Below, piece after piece: positions 6,096 to 13,574 of a DNA stretch of 16,249 bases. The DNA comes from Scalindua sp964584595 (GTDB lineage Bacteria; Planctomycetota; Brocadiia; Brocadiales; Scalinduaceae). Numbering within the stretch: position 1 is the first letter of the stretch; each line of letters begins with the position of its first letter. The stretch lies in NCBI GenBank assembly GCA_964584595.1, contig CAZPAM010000061.1:1-16249 (forward strand). Reading direction: 5' to 3'. The position numbers and the translations under genes are program-made. The notes beneath the pieces were generated by a model. The model saw only the letters and a list, made by a program, of their open reading frames with translations. It made no database searches and was not told where the DNA came from.

Positions 6096-6339
6096 GGCAT
6101 AAATCAGCTTCCTCCGGTTGTTAATTCTTGATTTTGTCAGGGATTTGTTTTGTACTTTCTTGTGTGTTATGAGATTAAAACTCTTACATTTTCAGCTCTT
6201 TTAATTCCTTGACTCCAGTGGTTTGCGATGGTAGAAAGAAGTGTAATTAAATAAGCAGAGTTTAGAAAAAGAGTAACTATTTCTCCGGCTCCATCCATTC
6301 CGGCAGCACTTTTTCAATTGTTTATAGTGTATACGATAA
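6096..6339. other. Divergent intergenic region
   Basis: The region separates the CDF exporter (minus) from folK (plus). Besides the exporter promoter it has only a weak plus-strand pair, TTGACT at about 6212 with TAGAAA 17 nt later, which could serve folK. There is no convincing Shine-Dalgarno sequence before folK, and no small gene or RNA structure was recognised. Confidence 0.4.
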
Positions 6340-6798
6340 ATGACAAAAGTATATGCAGGCCTTGGATCTAATCTTGGAAACAGAGAGGCAAATTTAGTCC
6401 GTGCTATTTCCAGGATAGATGCATGTAATGATATCTGTGTCAAAGACGAATCCGGTTTTCTTGAAACAAAGCCTGTTGGGGGCCCTCCACAGCCAGACTA
6501 TCTTAACTGTGCTATAGCATTGGATACAGAAATTGAGCCACATGCACTATTGGAAAAGTTTAAGAAGATTGAGGAAGAACTCGGGAGAAAGCCGGGTGTA
6601 AGATGGGGGCCGAGGATTATAGACCTCGATATACTATTATATGGAGATAGGGTCATAAATGATCATAATCTTAAGATTCCTCATGAAAGTATGCACAAAC
6701 GTATTTTTGTGTTAGAACCATTATGTGAGATATCTCCTGATATCAGGCATCCTGTATTAAGAAAAAATGTTTCTGAACTATTGGAAGAATTAAAGTAG
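6340..6798 (+). CDS. folK: Hydroxymethyldihydropterin pyrophosphokinase
   Basis: A 152-residue HPPK, the normal size of the single-domain enzyme. It transfers pyrophosphate from ATP to 6-hydroxymethyl-7,8-dihydropterin, just before dihydropteroate synthase in folate synthesis. Signatures: GLGSNLGNR (7-15) at the N-terminus, RWGPRIIDLDILLYG (88-102) holding the Mg-binding aspartates D95 and D97, and PHESMHKRIFVLEPL (114-128). No Shine-Dalgarno sequence precedes the ATG; the start is chosen because MTKVYAGLGSNLG matches the family N-terminus. It is followed by lptF after 28 nt, probably one transcript although the functions are unrelated. Folate supply links it loosely to folD and to the formate dehydrogenase elsewhere in the window. 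Confidence 0.95.
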   Translation: MTKVYAGLGSNLGNREANLVRAISRIDACNDICVKDESGFLETKPVGGPPQPDYLNCAIALDTEIEPHALLEKFKKIEEELGRKPGVRWGPRIIDLDILLYGDRVINDHNLKIPHESMHKRIFVLEPLCEISPDIRHPVLRKNVSELLEELK

Positions 6799-6826
6799 GC
6801 ATCGGCTGTTCTTCTGAAGGAGTAAA

Positions 6827-7900
6827 ATGTTATTTAAGATTGATAAATATATTATTAAGGCATTTGTACCGACTTTCATCATATGTATGTTTGCAGTATG
6901 CGGCATTTATATAGTTGTTGATGTGATTCAGAAGCTTGACGATTTTATAGAAATGGGGTCCAAGGCATTTGCGTTGGCAGGACATTACTATGGGCTTATG
7001 ATACCGGTATTCTTAGCACAACTATTTCCGGCTATAACACTGATTGCAGTGAGTCTGGTTCTTGTAAAGTTTGCAAAGAATAATGAAATATTGGCTATGC
7101 AGGTTGCAGGGATTAATCTTTATAGGATTTTACTTCCTGTTTTCATTTTATCGGTTTTTATGTCGTTTATGTCAGTTGCAAATCAGGAACTGCTTATACC
7201 GAAACTTGCAACGGGACTGGTAAAAGTAGAGCAGTCAACATTCGAAGAGGAAGAAAAGAACAATATCCTTATTGAAGATGAGGCAAATCGCTTACTCTTA
7301 AGAGTGTGGACATTTAATGTTGTTGAAGGAACGTTAGAATCTGTATTTGTTATTGGAAAAAACGAAGAAGGCAAAAAGAAGTTTACTATCAGTGCCAAGG
7401 AAGGTAAATGGACAGATGACAACAGATGGTTGTTAATGAAAGTGGTCAGGCATAATTATGATGAAAGTGGCAAGTGGGTTGCACCTGCACAGCCAATGGA
7501 TGAGTATTACCTGGAAACTACGTTAACACCTGAGCAACTAAGCATCGTTGATATCAATTCAACACTGAAGAGTTTTAAAGAATTAAGAGAATTATGTAAA
7601 CAAGAACCGGAAAATCCGAGATATAGCGTTATGTTTCACGCAAGGGTGGCGTCTCCTCTGACTAATTTTGTGCTGCTTTTTTTAGGTATTCCTTTTGTTG
7701 TGGGTTTTGAAAGAATGAGCAGGAATGTTTTCTTGAGGGTTGGGATAAGTATCCTTGTTTGTTGTGCATTCTTTGTCTTATCGTATATCTGCATGAATCT
7801 TGGTAATATGGGCATTTTGTATCCAGTCCTGGCAGCATGGCTGCCGGTAGTCTTGTTTGGGAGTCTGGGGTTGTTCTTATTTGATGGAATGCGTATTTAG
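6827..7900 (+). CDS. LptF/LptG (YjgP/YjgQ) family LPS export permease
   Basis: 357 residues, the normal length. The family forms the membrane part of the LptB2FG ABC transporter that extracts lipopolysaccharide from the inner membrane toward the outer membrane. Three N-terminal membrane segments (about 11-34, 54-79, 98-120) are followed by a periplasmic beta-rich domain (about 125-270) and three C-terminal segments (about 278-297, 303-326, 331-352). NNEILAMQVAGINLYRILLP (86-105) is the conserved cytoplasmic coupling stretch. The start has GAAGGAG 5-6 nt upstream. Whether it is LptF or LptG cannot be settled by eye, and the partner gene is not in the window. Its presence supports a Gram-negative envelope. 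Confidence 0.92.
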   Translation: MLFKIDKYIIKAFVPTFIICMFAVCGIYIVVDVIQKLDDFIEMGSKAFALAGHYYGLMIPVFLAQLFPAITLIAVSLVLVKFAKNNEILAMQVAGINLYRILLPVFILSVFMSFMSVANQELLIPKLATGLVKVEQSTFEEEEKNNILIEDEANRLLLRVWTFNVVEGTLESVFVIGKNEEGKKKFTISAKEGKWTDDNRWLLMKVVRHNYDESGKWVAPAQPMDEYYLETTLTPEQLSIVDINSTLKSFKELRELCKQEPENPRYSVMFHARVASPLTNFVLLFLGIPFVVGFERMSRNVFLRVGISILVCCAFFVLSYICMNLGNMGILYPVLAAWLPVVLFGSLGLFLFDGMRI

Positions 7901-7908
7901 TGTTTTTA

Positions 7909-7946
7909 CTGAGAAACTAATCAAATCATTTTTTAGGTTTAGTCAG
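7909..7946. other. Weak hairpin between convergent genes
   Basis: CTGA and AAACTAA pair with TTAG/GTTT and TCAG, with one-base bulges, between lptF and the convergent transporter. There is no U-tract on either side, so termination is uncertain. Confidence 0.3.
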
Positions 7947-7995
7947 GAAAATCTGTTGTTAAAGAGTAGAGATGCAGGGATTGAGATGATTATCC

Positions 7996-9177
7996 TCACT
8001 CAGTGTCTTTGTCTAACTTTTCAATCTTGACTATACCGTAAAGAAACAGATAAGCGATGGCAAGGCCTACTATAAAACCAATTGCAGTTGAGTGAAATGC
8101 TATGATTACTGCTGCTGTCAGGAGCATAACGAACATATCGCTTCTTGTCTTAGTATCTCGTGACGTCATTGCGAGTTCCATACCGGAGAATGTAAGAAGA
8201 ACTCCAAGGACACTTAACGGATAAACAGACAGTAGCTTAATGGCATAAGCACCAAAGAAAAAGCCGACAATCATTTTAATTATTCCAAGGATAGCGATGC
8301 TTCCTCCTGTCCTGGCTCCGAATCTATACTGTCCGGCCAGGCCTCCAGCACCATGGCACATCGGCATAGCTCCAAACCAGCACCCTATAAGGTTCATTAG
8401 GCCCACACTGGTAGATACCGTTCTTACATCAGCACCTTTTTTTGGGAAGAGGTCCCAGGAAAGTGCGCATACGGCAATTACTGAGTTCAGGATTGTCAGA
8501 GGTATTTGAGGTATTGCCGCCCGTAATGTACCGCTTATAAAGTCATCCGCATTTAAAGCAACAAATTTTGGGATACTTAGTTCGTAACTGAATCCCTTGA
8601 GAATGTCCGGTGTTCGTAAAAAGAGAAATATAAAGCCAATTGCAAAGATTACAAGGGCACCGGGAAACTTTTTGCTGAAGAACAGGAACAGGACGAGCAG
8701 GCCGCACAAGGTTCCTACCGCTATACTGTCAAGACCAAAGATAGTGTTGGTATTGGTAACCATCTTAATGCCCTTGATAACAAGCAATAAGCCAAGTCCA
8801 AGTTGTAACCCCCTGATAACACTAAGAGGTATGTGTCTGTTTAGGAATACTATCAGGTTTGTTACACCCAGCATAAATACAATTGCGCTTACCACTATTC
8901 CGGCAGCTAATATCTCATGAAGTGTGAGACCCTCATTGATTGCAATTATGCCTATCGCCTTCATTGGCTGAACGGCAATAGGTATACCAAATATAAAACC
9001 GGAGATCAGGTTAAAAAGTCCTGAGAAGAATAGGGCGCTTCCGGCATTCAAACCGCAGACCGTTACCAGACCCACCAGTATGGGAATAAATGTTCCCATG
9101 TCGCCTAATGCCCCAGCAAATTCGTGCCGGTTGAAATGAAAGCCCTTAATATTGTTTAATATATTTTTAATCCACAT
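7996..9177 (-). CDS. MOT1/SulP-related molybdate (or sulfate) transporter
   Basis: A 393-residue inner-membrane protein with about 10-12 hydrophobic segments and no STAS domain, as in MOT1-type transporters. Signatures: EFAGALGDMGTFIPILVGLV (19-38), GIPIAVQPMKAIG (64-76), QIPLTILNSV (224-233) and MCHGAGGLAGQYRFGARTGG (273-292). The two motif pairs, QPMKAI and CHGAGGL...RFGARTG, are characteristic of the molybdate family. Its place directly downstream of a molybdenum/tungsten formate dehydrogenase, behind a cofactor-riboswitch-like leader, strongly favours molybdate (or tungstate) over sulfate as substrate. The ATG has no strong Shine-Dalgarno sequence. Expression is probably controlled by the leader and terminator at 9201-9360. 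Confidence 0.88.
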   Translation of the reverse strand: MWIKNILNNIKGFHFNRHEFAGALGDMGTFIPILVGLVTVCGLNAGSALFFSGLFNLISGFIFGIPIAVQPMKAIGIIAINEGLTLHEILAAGIVVSAIVFMLGVTNLIVFLNRHIPLSVIRGLQLGLGLLLVIKGIKMVTNTNTIFGLDSIAVGTLCGLLVLFLFFSKKFPGALVIFAIGFIFLFLRTPDILKGFSYELSIPKFVALNADDFISGTLRAAIPQIPLTILNSVIAVCALSWDLFPKKGADVRTVSTSVGLMNLIGCWFGAMPMCHGAGGLAGQYRFGARTGGSIAILGIIKMIVGFFFGAYAIKLLSVYPLSVLGVLLTFSGMELAMTSRDTKTRSDMFVMLLTAAVIIAFHSTAIGFIVGLAIAYLFLYGIVKIEKLDKDTE

Positions 9178-9200
9178 AATTGCCTAAAGTATGATTAAAC

Positions 9201-9243
9201 AAAAAAACCATCGTTCAGTCTTATAAAAGATAGAACGATGGTT
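9201..9243 (-). terminator. Intrinsic terminator in the transporter leader
   Basis: On the minus strand AACCATCGTTC (9243-9233) pairs perfectly with GAACGATGGTT (9216-9206), and TCTT/AAGA can extend the stem inside. The 3' arm runs into seven consecutive Ts (9207-9201). It lies only 24 nt before the transporter ATG and directly after the structured leader, the layout of a transcriptional riboswitch. It could also simply end fdhA transcripts. Confidence 0.9.
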
Positions 9244-9360
9244 CTCGTTAACATTTTCGCTGCTATCTCCTTTCCAAGAAGGGGAGGTATAAGTGTTTCC
9301 GCTCATACCCTATCGGTTATTTAGCCATTGAGTTCTATTTCAGGTTAAATAACTCGGAGA
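9243..9360 (-). ncRNA. Structured leader, probable Moco/Tuco-type riboswitch
   Basis: The RNA begins UCUCCGAGUUAUUUAACC. Visible helices: GUUAUUUA-a-CC (9353-9343) with GG-c-UAAAUAAC (9326-9316); GGUAU (9309-9305) with AUACC (9290-9286), enclosing GAGCGGAAACACUU; and a CCUU/AAGG hairpin (9282-9279 with 9272-9269). GCAGCGAAAAUG follows, then the terminator. CUCCGAG, GGAAAC, ACCUCC and GCGAAA resemble my memory of the molybdenum-cofactor (Moco) RNA motif, which I cannot align exactly without a covariance model. Position supports it: between a Mo/W enzyme gene and a molybdate-type transporter, with a terminator before the start codon. If correct, bound cofactor would stop expression of the transporter. 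Confidence 0.55.
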
Positions 9361-9364
9361 TACT

Positions 9365-9370
9365 ATTATA
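9365..9370 (-). promoter_or_regulatory. -10 box for the transporter leader
   Basis: A perfect TATAAT on the minus strand lies directly after the fdhA stop codon. A start 7 nt downstream would put +1 at the first bases of the structured leader. The -35 region, inside the fdhA 3' end, is weak (TTGAAA at a 21-nt spacing), so activity is uncertain; read-through from fdhA is the alternative. Confidence 0.4.
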
Positions 9371-9371
9371 A

Positions 9372-12074
9372 TTATTTATTCCCGTTTAATTTTTCAATCT
9401 TAATTGCGCATGACTTATACTCAGGGATCTTACATACCGGATCGAGTTTGTCGTTGGTCAGGAGGTTTGTCAAGGCATCTCTATTATGGAACGCAAGGAA
9501 GGTTATTCCCGGCTGCACTCTGTCAGTTATGTGTACCTTTACCTCCATCTCGCCTCTCCTTGAACTGGCAAGTACCTTTTCGCTGTCCTTTATGCTAAGC
9601 ATTCTGGCATCAAACGGGTTCAGTTCCAGTGATTCTTCCGGCCATTGGTCCACTATCGTACTTGATCTCATTGTCATGGAGCCGTTGTTATAATGCTGCC
9701 TGCGGCGGCCTGTTGAGAGGATTAATGGGTACTTATCATCAGGTACTTCAGCCGAAGCAATGTGCTCCTTGAAATTAAACTTGGCCTTTCCATTGGGCCT
9801 GTTGAATTTTTCTTCGTACATGATTTGTGTACCCGGATGGTCTTTACTTGGACACGGCCACTGGATACCGTCAGGATTACATCTCTCATGAGTAACACCT
9901 GCAAACATCGGCGCAAGGCCGGCAAGTTCATCCCATATCTCAGAGGGTGAAGAGTAATCCATATTTTTTATACCAAGAGCCTTTGCTATTGCGCATATGG
10001 TCTCCCAATCCGCTTTACCACACAATGGATCTATCGCCTTTCGAATCAGCTGAATTCTTCTTTCGCCATTGGTGAATGTACCATCCTTCTCAGCATGGCT
10101 TGAGCCTGGAAGTACTACGTGTGCAAATTCCGAGGTTTCAGTTGGTAGAATATCCTGAACAACAAGGAAGTCTAATTTCTTCAGGCCGGCTTTCACAAAA
10201 TTGACATTAGCATTCGTCATGGCTGGGTCTTCACCGAAGATATAGTATCCCTTTAATTTGCCCTTGTTCATCTCTACATCCATCTCTGTACACGTCAGGC
10301 CTATCTTATCGTCCAGTTTGGTCTTCCATGCCTTTTCAAATTTCTTCTGTGCCTTTTCATCACCAACGTTCTGATATCCAACAAACTTATTTGGCAACGC
10401 TCCCATGTCACACGCTCCCTGTACGTTATTCTGCCCTCGGGTCGGGTTGATTCCTACACTTGATCGTCCAAGATGACCGGTAACCGTAGCAAGGTTAGCA
10501 AGAGACATAACGTTGTATGTGCCTGTTGTATGCTCTGTCATACCAAGACTGTAGATTATCATTGCCTTATCCGCTTTCGCATACATCCTGGCCGCTTCAA
10601 TAATTCTGTTCTTGGCTACACCCGTTATGCCTGAAACGTATTCCGGTGTGTATTTCTTGACACCCTTTTTAATTTCAGCGATACCTTCGGTACGATTCTT
10701 GATAAATTCTTTGTCCTCAAGACCTTCTTTCAAGATTACGTGTATGATTCCATTTAACAGTGCTATATTTGTACCGGGTATCAGATTCAGCCATACATCC
10801 GCTTTCTCAGCGAGCTGTGTCTTTCGCGGGTCACCAACTATCAATTTTACTCCTTTTTTCAGAGCATCTTTTATCTTGAGCCCGACAATGGGGTGTGCCT
10901 CATAAGGGTTGGCTCCAATTACGAACAGTAGTTCCGCATCACGGATCTGGTCAAATGAATTTGTTGCGGCACCGCTGCCATAACAGGCGGCTAGTCCAGA
11001 GACACTTGCGCTGTGGCATACCCTTGCGCAGTTGTCTACGTTATTAGTACCCATCATTCGTCCCAGTTTCTGAAAGACATAGTTTTCTTCGTTTGTACAT
11101 CTTGATGAAGAGAGGAATCCAAGGCTGTCCGGACCATGTTTCTTTTTAATCTCTGTAAACTTTTCAGCTATAAGGGAAATTGCTTCATCCCAACTGGCCT
11201 CTTCCAAATTGCCATTCTTTCTTATGAGCGGTGTGGTTATTCTGTCTTTATGGTGTATATGCTCGTAACCAAATCTACCTTTTACACAGAGGCTTCCCTT
11301 ATCATTAACCGGTGCATCAAAACACGGTGAAATGGAAACTACCTTCTTATCTTTAACATTCAAATAGTAATTGCAACCGGTTCCGCAATAAGTACAGGTG
11401 GTCCTGGTTTTTTCAAATTGCCATGGACGTCCCTTGCCTTTAGCGGATAGTTCCTGTAAGGCTCCTACCGGACACGCATCTATGCACTGTCCACATAGTT
11501 CGCAATCACCTTCTTTAGAGATATTAGTCTTACTAGGAGTGCCAATTGCCGTAAACCCGTTAGCCTTAAATCCGAGTGCGTATGACCCCTGGAGTTCAGC
11601 GCAGGTACGTGAGCACCTGGTACACATAATACATTTATCCTTGTCCCACTCTATCACACCATTATTGGGGTATTCCGGGAATTTACGAATAGTCTGCTGG
11701 CTCCATTCAGCGTGTACGCCAAATTGGTAAGCATAATTCTGGAGCTTACAATTACCTGTCTTTTCACAGGTCAGACAATCATTAGGGTGGTTACCTAGTA
11801 TCAACTTAAGGTTGTTTCTTCGGAGCTCAGCAATGCTATCGCTTTCCGTTACAACGTTCATGCCATCCCAGACAGGAGCGTTGCAGGCTGTCACCGGCCC
11901 CAGGTTTCCGTCTACTTCAACAACACACATTCTACACTGTCCAAATGGCTCTAATAGACTCCAATGACATAAATGTGGAATGTGGATATTGTTTTTCTTA
12001 GTAACATCCATGATGGTTTGACCTTCATGGGCTTCATATTCCTTCTGGTTAATTTGTAATGTAATCTTTTTCAT
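9372..12074 (-). CDS. fdhA: Formate dehydrogenase catalytic subunit, NuoG-like N-terminus
   Basis: A 900-residue molybdopterin oxidoreductase interconverting formate and CO2 in the cytoplasm. Order: 2Fe-2S domain (C36, C47, C50, C64); His-Cys3 cluster (H96, C100, C103, C109); two 4Fe-4S clusters (C148/C151/C154/C158 and C191/C194/C197/C201); the catalytic core with its own 4Fe-4S cluster (C227, C230, C234, C263); and a C-terminal dinucleotide-binding domain (about 780-890). The metal ligand is C353 in NCARVCHSASVSGL, followed by H354, so this is the cysteine rather than selenocysteine form. Known relatives read H-(G/A/S)-P-(S/T); here alanine replaces the proline. AGGAG lies 8-9 nt before the ATG. 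No NuoE/NuoF-like diaphorase subunit is adjacent, so the electron partner may be the upstream polyferredoxin. Mo and W cannot be told apart by eye. Some relatives are annotated only as molybdopterin oxidoreductases. Confidence 0.92.
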   Translation of the reverse strand: MKKITLQINQKEYEAHEGQTIMDVTKKNNIHIPHLCHWSLLEPFGQCRMCVVEVDGNLGPVTACNAPVWDGMNVVTESDSIAELRRNNLKLILGNHPNDCLTCEKTGNCKLQNYAYQFGVHAEWSQQTIRKFPEYPNNGVIEWDKDKCIMCTRCSRTCAELQGSYALGFKANGFTAIGTPSKTNISKEGDCELCGQCIDACPVGALQELSAKGKGRPWQFEKTRTTCTYCGTGCNYYLNVKDKKVVSISPCFDAPVNDKGSLCVKGRFGYEHIHHKDRITTPLIRKNGNLEEASWDEAISLIAEKFTEIKKKHGPDSLGFLSSSRCTNEENYVFQKLGRMMGTNNVDNCARVCHSASVSGLAACYGSGAATNSFDQIRDAELLFVIGANPYEAHPIVGLKIKDALKKGVKLIVGDPRKTQLAEKADVWLNLIPGTNIALLNGIIHVILKEGLEDKEFIKNRTEGIAEIKKGVKKYTPEYVSGITGVAKNRIIEAARMYAKADKAMIIYSLGMTEHTTGTYNVMSLANLATVTGHLGRSSVGINPTRGQNNVQGACDMGALPNKFVGYQNVGDEKAQKKFEKAWKTKLDDKIGLTCTEMDVEMNKGKLKGYYIFGEDPAMTNANVNFVKAGLKKLDFLVVQDILPTETSEFAHVVLPGSSHAEKDGTFTNGERRIQLIRKAIDPLCGKADWETICAIAKALGIKNMDYSSPSEIWDELAGLAPMFAGVTHERCNPDGIQWPCPSKDHPGTQIMYEEKFNRPNGKAKFNFKEHIASAEVPDDKYPLILSTGRRRQHYNNGSMTMRSSTIVDQWPEESLELNPFDARMLSIKDSEKVLASSRRGEMEVKVHITDRVQPGITFLAFHNRDALTNLLTNDKLDPVCKIPEYKSCAIKIEKLNGNK

Positions 12075-12171
12075 GCTTTTCTCCTGAAACTTATCATTCA
12101 GCTATTCAAAGTATGCAAAATATAAGTTATTTGAACTATATTTGAATCTATCACAATTGAAATTTCTTCAT

Positions 12172-12218
12172 AAAAGGCTAAAGCCTAACTTCCTGAGGAG
12201 TTAAAGCTTTAGCCTTTT
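12172..12218. terminator. Long hairpin, possible bidirectional terminator
   Basis: AAAAGGCTAAAGC (12172-12184) pairs perfectly with GCTTTAGCCTTTT (12206-12218), and TAACT/AGTTA continues the stem toward the loop. Both ends give four Us in either direction, which is short for an intrinsic terminator. It lies between the polyferredoxin stop and fdhA, so it may end the polyferredoxin transcript or limit read-through into fdhA, or stabilise an mRNA end. Confidence 0.6.
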
Positions 12219-12250
12219 ACGTACTTTTCATAACAGCAACAAAGCAACTA

Positions 12251-12712
12251 CTACACATCAGCAGTAACTTTAACCTTTTTCTCAACGTATGTCAGTGCAA
12301 AGGTTTGACATGCCTCTACACAGGCCATGTCATCATACCCTTTGCAATCATCACAGTTTATGGCAACAGCCATTTCTGTTTCTTTGGTGATAGCGCCGAA
12401 AGGGCATGCATCTATACATTCCCAGCAGCCGGTACACTTTTCCTGGTCTATAACTACATTACCATCCTCAAATTTAGTAATTGCTCCATACTCACATGAC
12501 TCCCTGCACTTTGGATTTTTGCAATTCTGGCAGACTGTTGCATGTGGCTTATCTTTTTTGAAACTTATATTAATCCTTGGTAACGGAGCCGGACTTTCCT
12601 GAGCGGATGCGGCTAAGGCGAAATCCTGTGCCTGTGAATGCCTGGTAGCACAATCAATCATACATCTTTTACAGGTAACGCAGTTTTTACTTTTAAATTT
12701 TTTCTTTAACAT
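12251..12712 (-). CDS. Four-cluster 4Fe-4S ferredoxin (HycB/CooF-like)
   Basis: 153 residues with 16 cysteines in four sets: C11/C14/C17/C21, C61/C64/C69/C73, C93/C96/C99/C103 (CTGCWECIDACPFGAI) and C120/C123/C131/C135. This is the pattern of HycB, HydN and CooF-type electron-transfer subunits of formate dehydrogenases, hydrogenases and CO dehydrogenases. There is no signal peptide, so it is cytoplasmic. It precedes fdhA on the same strand by about 176 nt with a strong hairpin between them, so they are probably separate transcripts. It is the likely electron partner of FdhA. A role with another oxidoreductase is possible. The Shine-Dalgarno sequence is weak (GAGAAG), but the start matches the usual short lead before the first cysteine set. 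Confidence 0.88.
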   Translation of the reverse strand: MLKKKFKSKNCVTCKRCMIDCATRHSQAQDFALAASAQESPAPLPRINISFKKDKPHATVCQNCKNPKCRESCEYGAITKFEDGNVVIDQEKCTGCWECIDACPFGAITKETEMAVAINCDDCKGYDDMACVEACQTFALTYVEKKVKVTADV

Positions 12713-12823
12713 AGCGTCTTCTCAATCCGAAAATAATTCATAAAAATGATAGTATTAAAAATGCAAACTCCTAATTTATCAAAATTAAGGTATGTGTGCA
12801 ATGATATTTACTGACGGGAAATT

Positions 12824-13432
12824 CTACCTTTTTACAGCATCAATGAATTTCTTTATCAGTTTCTTGTCTTTTTTGCCGGGGCTACTTTCTACACCGGAGG
12901 AAACATCTACTGCGTAAGGATTTACGACTCTTATGGCCCGGGAAACGTTTAAAGGCGTCAATCCTCCTGCTACTATTATAGGAATAGATGTCCTTATGTT
13001 TTTAACAATCTTCCAGTCAAAAGAAGTTCCCGTTCCACCCATTTTATTTTCTGAGTATCCGTCTAGCAGGATGGCGTCAGGTTTGTATTTCTTTATTGGA
13101 AGAATATCTTTTTCATTTTGTATTCGAAACGCCTTAATAGTTTTGAAATCTTTCAGTTTATTTAATAAACCTGGTCGTTCATTTCCATGGAGTTGTATGG
13201 CGTCCAGACCGCAAAACCTGCAGATTGCTTCTATATTTTCTGCGGTATCATTGACAAAAAGCCCAACAGTCGTAACAAATGGAGGTAATTTTTGTATGAT
13301 AGCACGTGCTTTTTCCTTGCTTACGTTTCGTTTACTTTCTGCAAACACAAAACCAATAGCGTCTGCGCCGTAATCAACAGCGAATTTTGCGTCATTTAAA
13401 GTTTTTATACCACAGATTTTTATCTTTGTCAT
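12824..13432 (-). CDS. trpF: Phosphoribosylanthranilate isomerase
   Basis: A 202-residue single-domain TIM barrel converting N-(5'-phosphoribosyl)anthranilate to CdRP in tryptophan synthesis. Signatures: KICGIKT with catalytic C7; IQLHGNE (79-85); LLDGYSENKMGGTGTSFDW with catalytic D124; the phosphate-binding loops IVAGGL (153-158) and DVSSGVESSPGKKD (176-189). The frame is open upstream to 13465, but the ATG at 13432 is preferred: AGGTGA lies about 5 nt upstream and MTKIKICGIKT matches the family N-terminus. It stands alone, away from other trp genes, between fbp and the polyferredoxin. Confidence 0.95.
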   Translation of the reverse strand: MTKIKICGIKTLNDAKFAVDYGADAIGFVFAESKRNVSKEKARAIIQKLPPFVTTVGLFVNDTAENIEAICRFCGLDAIQLHGNERPGLLNKLKDFKTIKAFRIQNEKDILPIKKYKPDAILLDGYSENKMGGTGTSFDWKIVKNIRTSIPIIVAGGLTPLNVSRAIRVVNPYAVDVSSGVESSPGKKDKKLIKKFIDAVKR

Positions 13433-13574
13433 TTTGTCACCTGCAAGAAGAGGAAACGATATCAAAATATATACATCAAGTCAAATCGATTAATGCTTCA
13501 AGGGATTATGAGGAGATTTGGGAGTTCGAAGGTATTAGTTGTGCGCTACAAACAGGGATTTCTGATTTTAAGTA

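Noticed and set aside
11398..11730. Plus-strand open frame of 110 codons opposite fdhA
   Set aside because: It is an antisense shadow of the cysteine-rich ferredoxin domains of fdhA and lacks gene features of its own.
13433..13465. Longer trpF starting at 13465
   Set aside because: The extra 11 residues are not family-like, and the internal ATG has a good AGGTGA just upstream.
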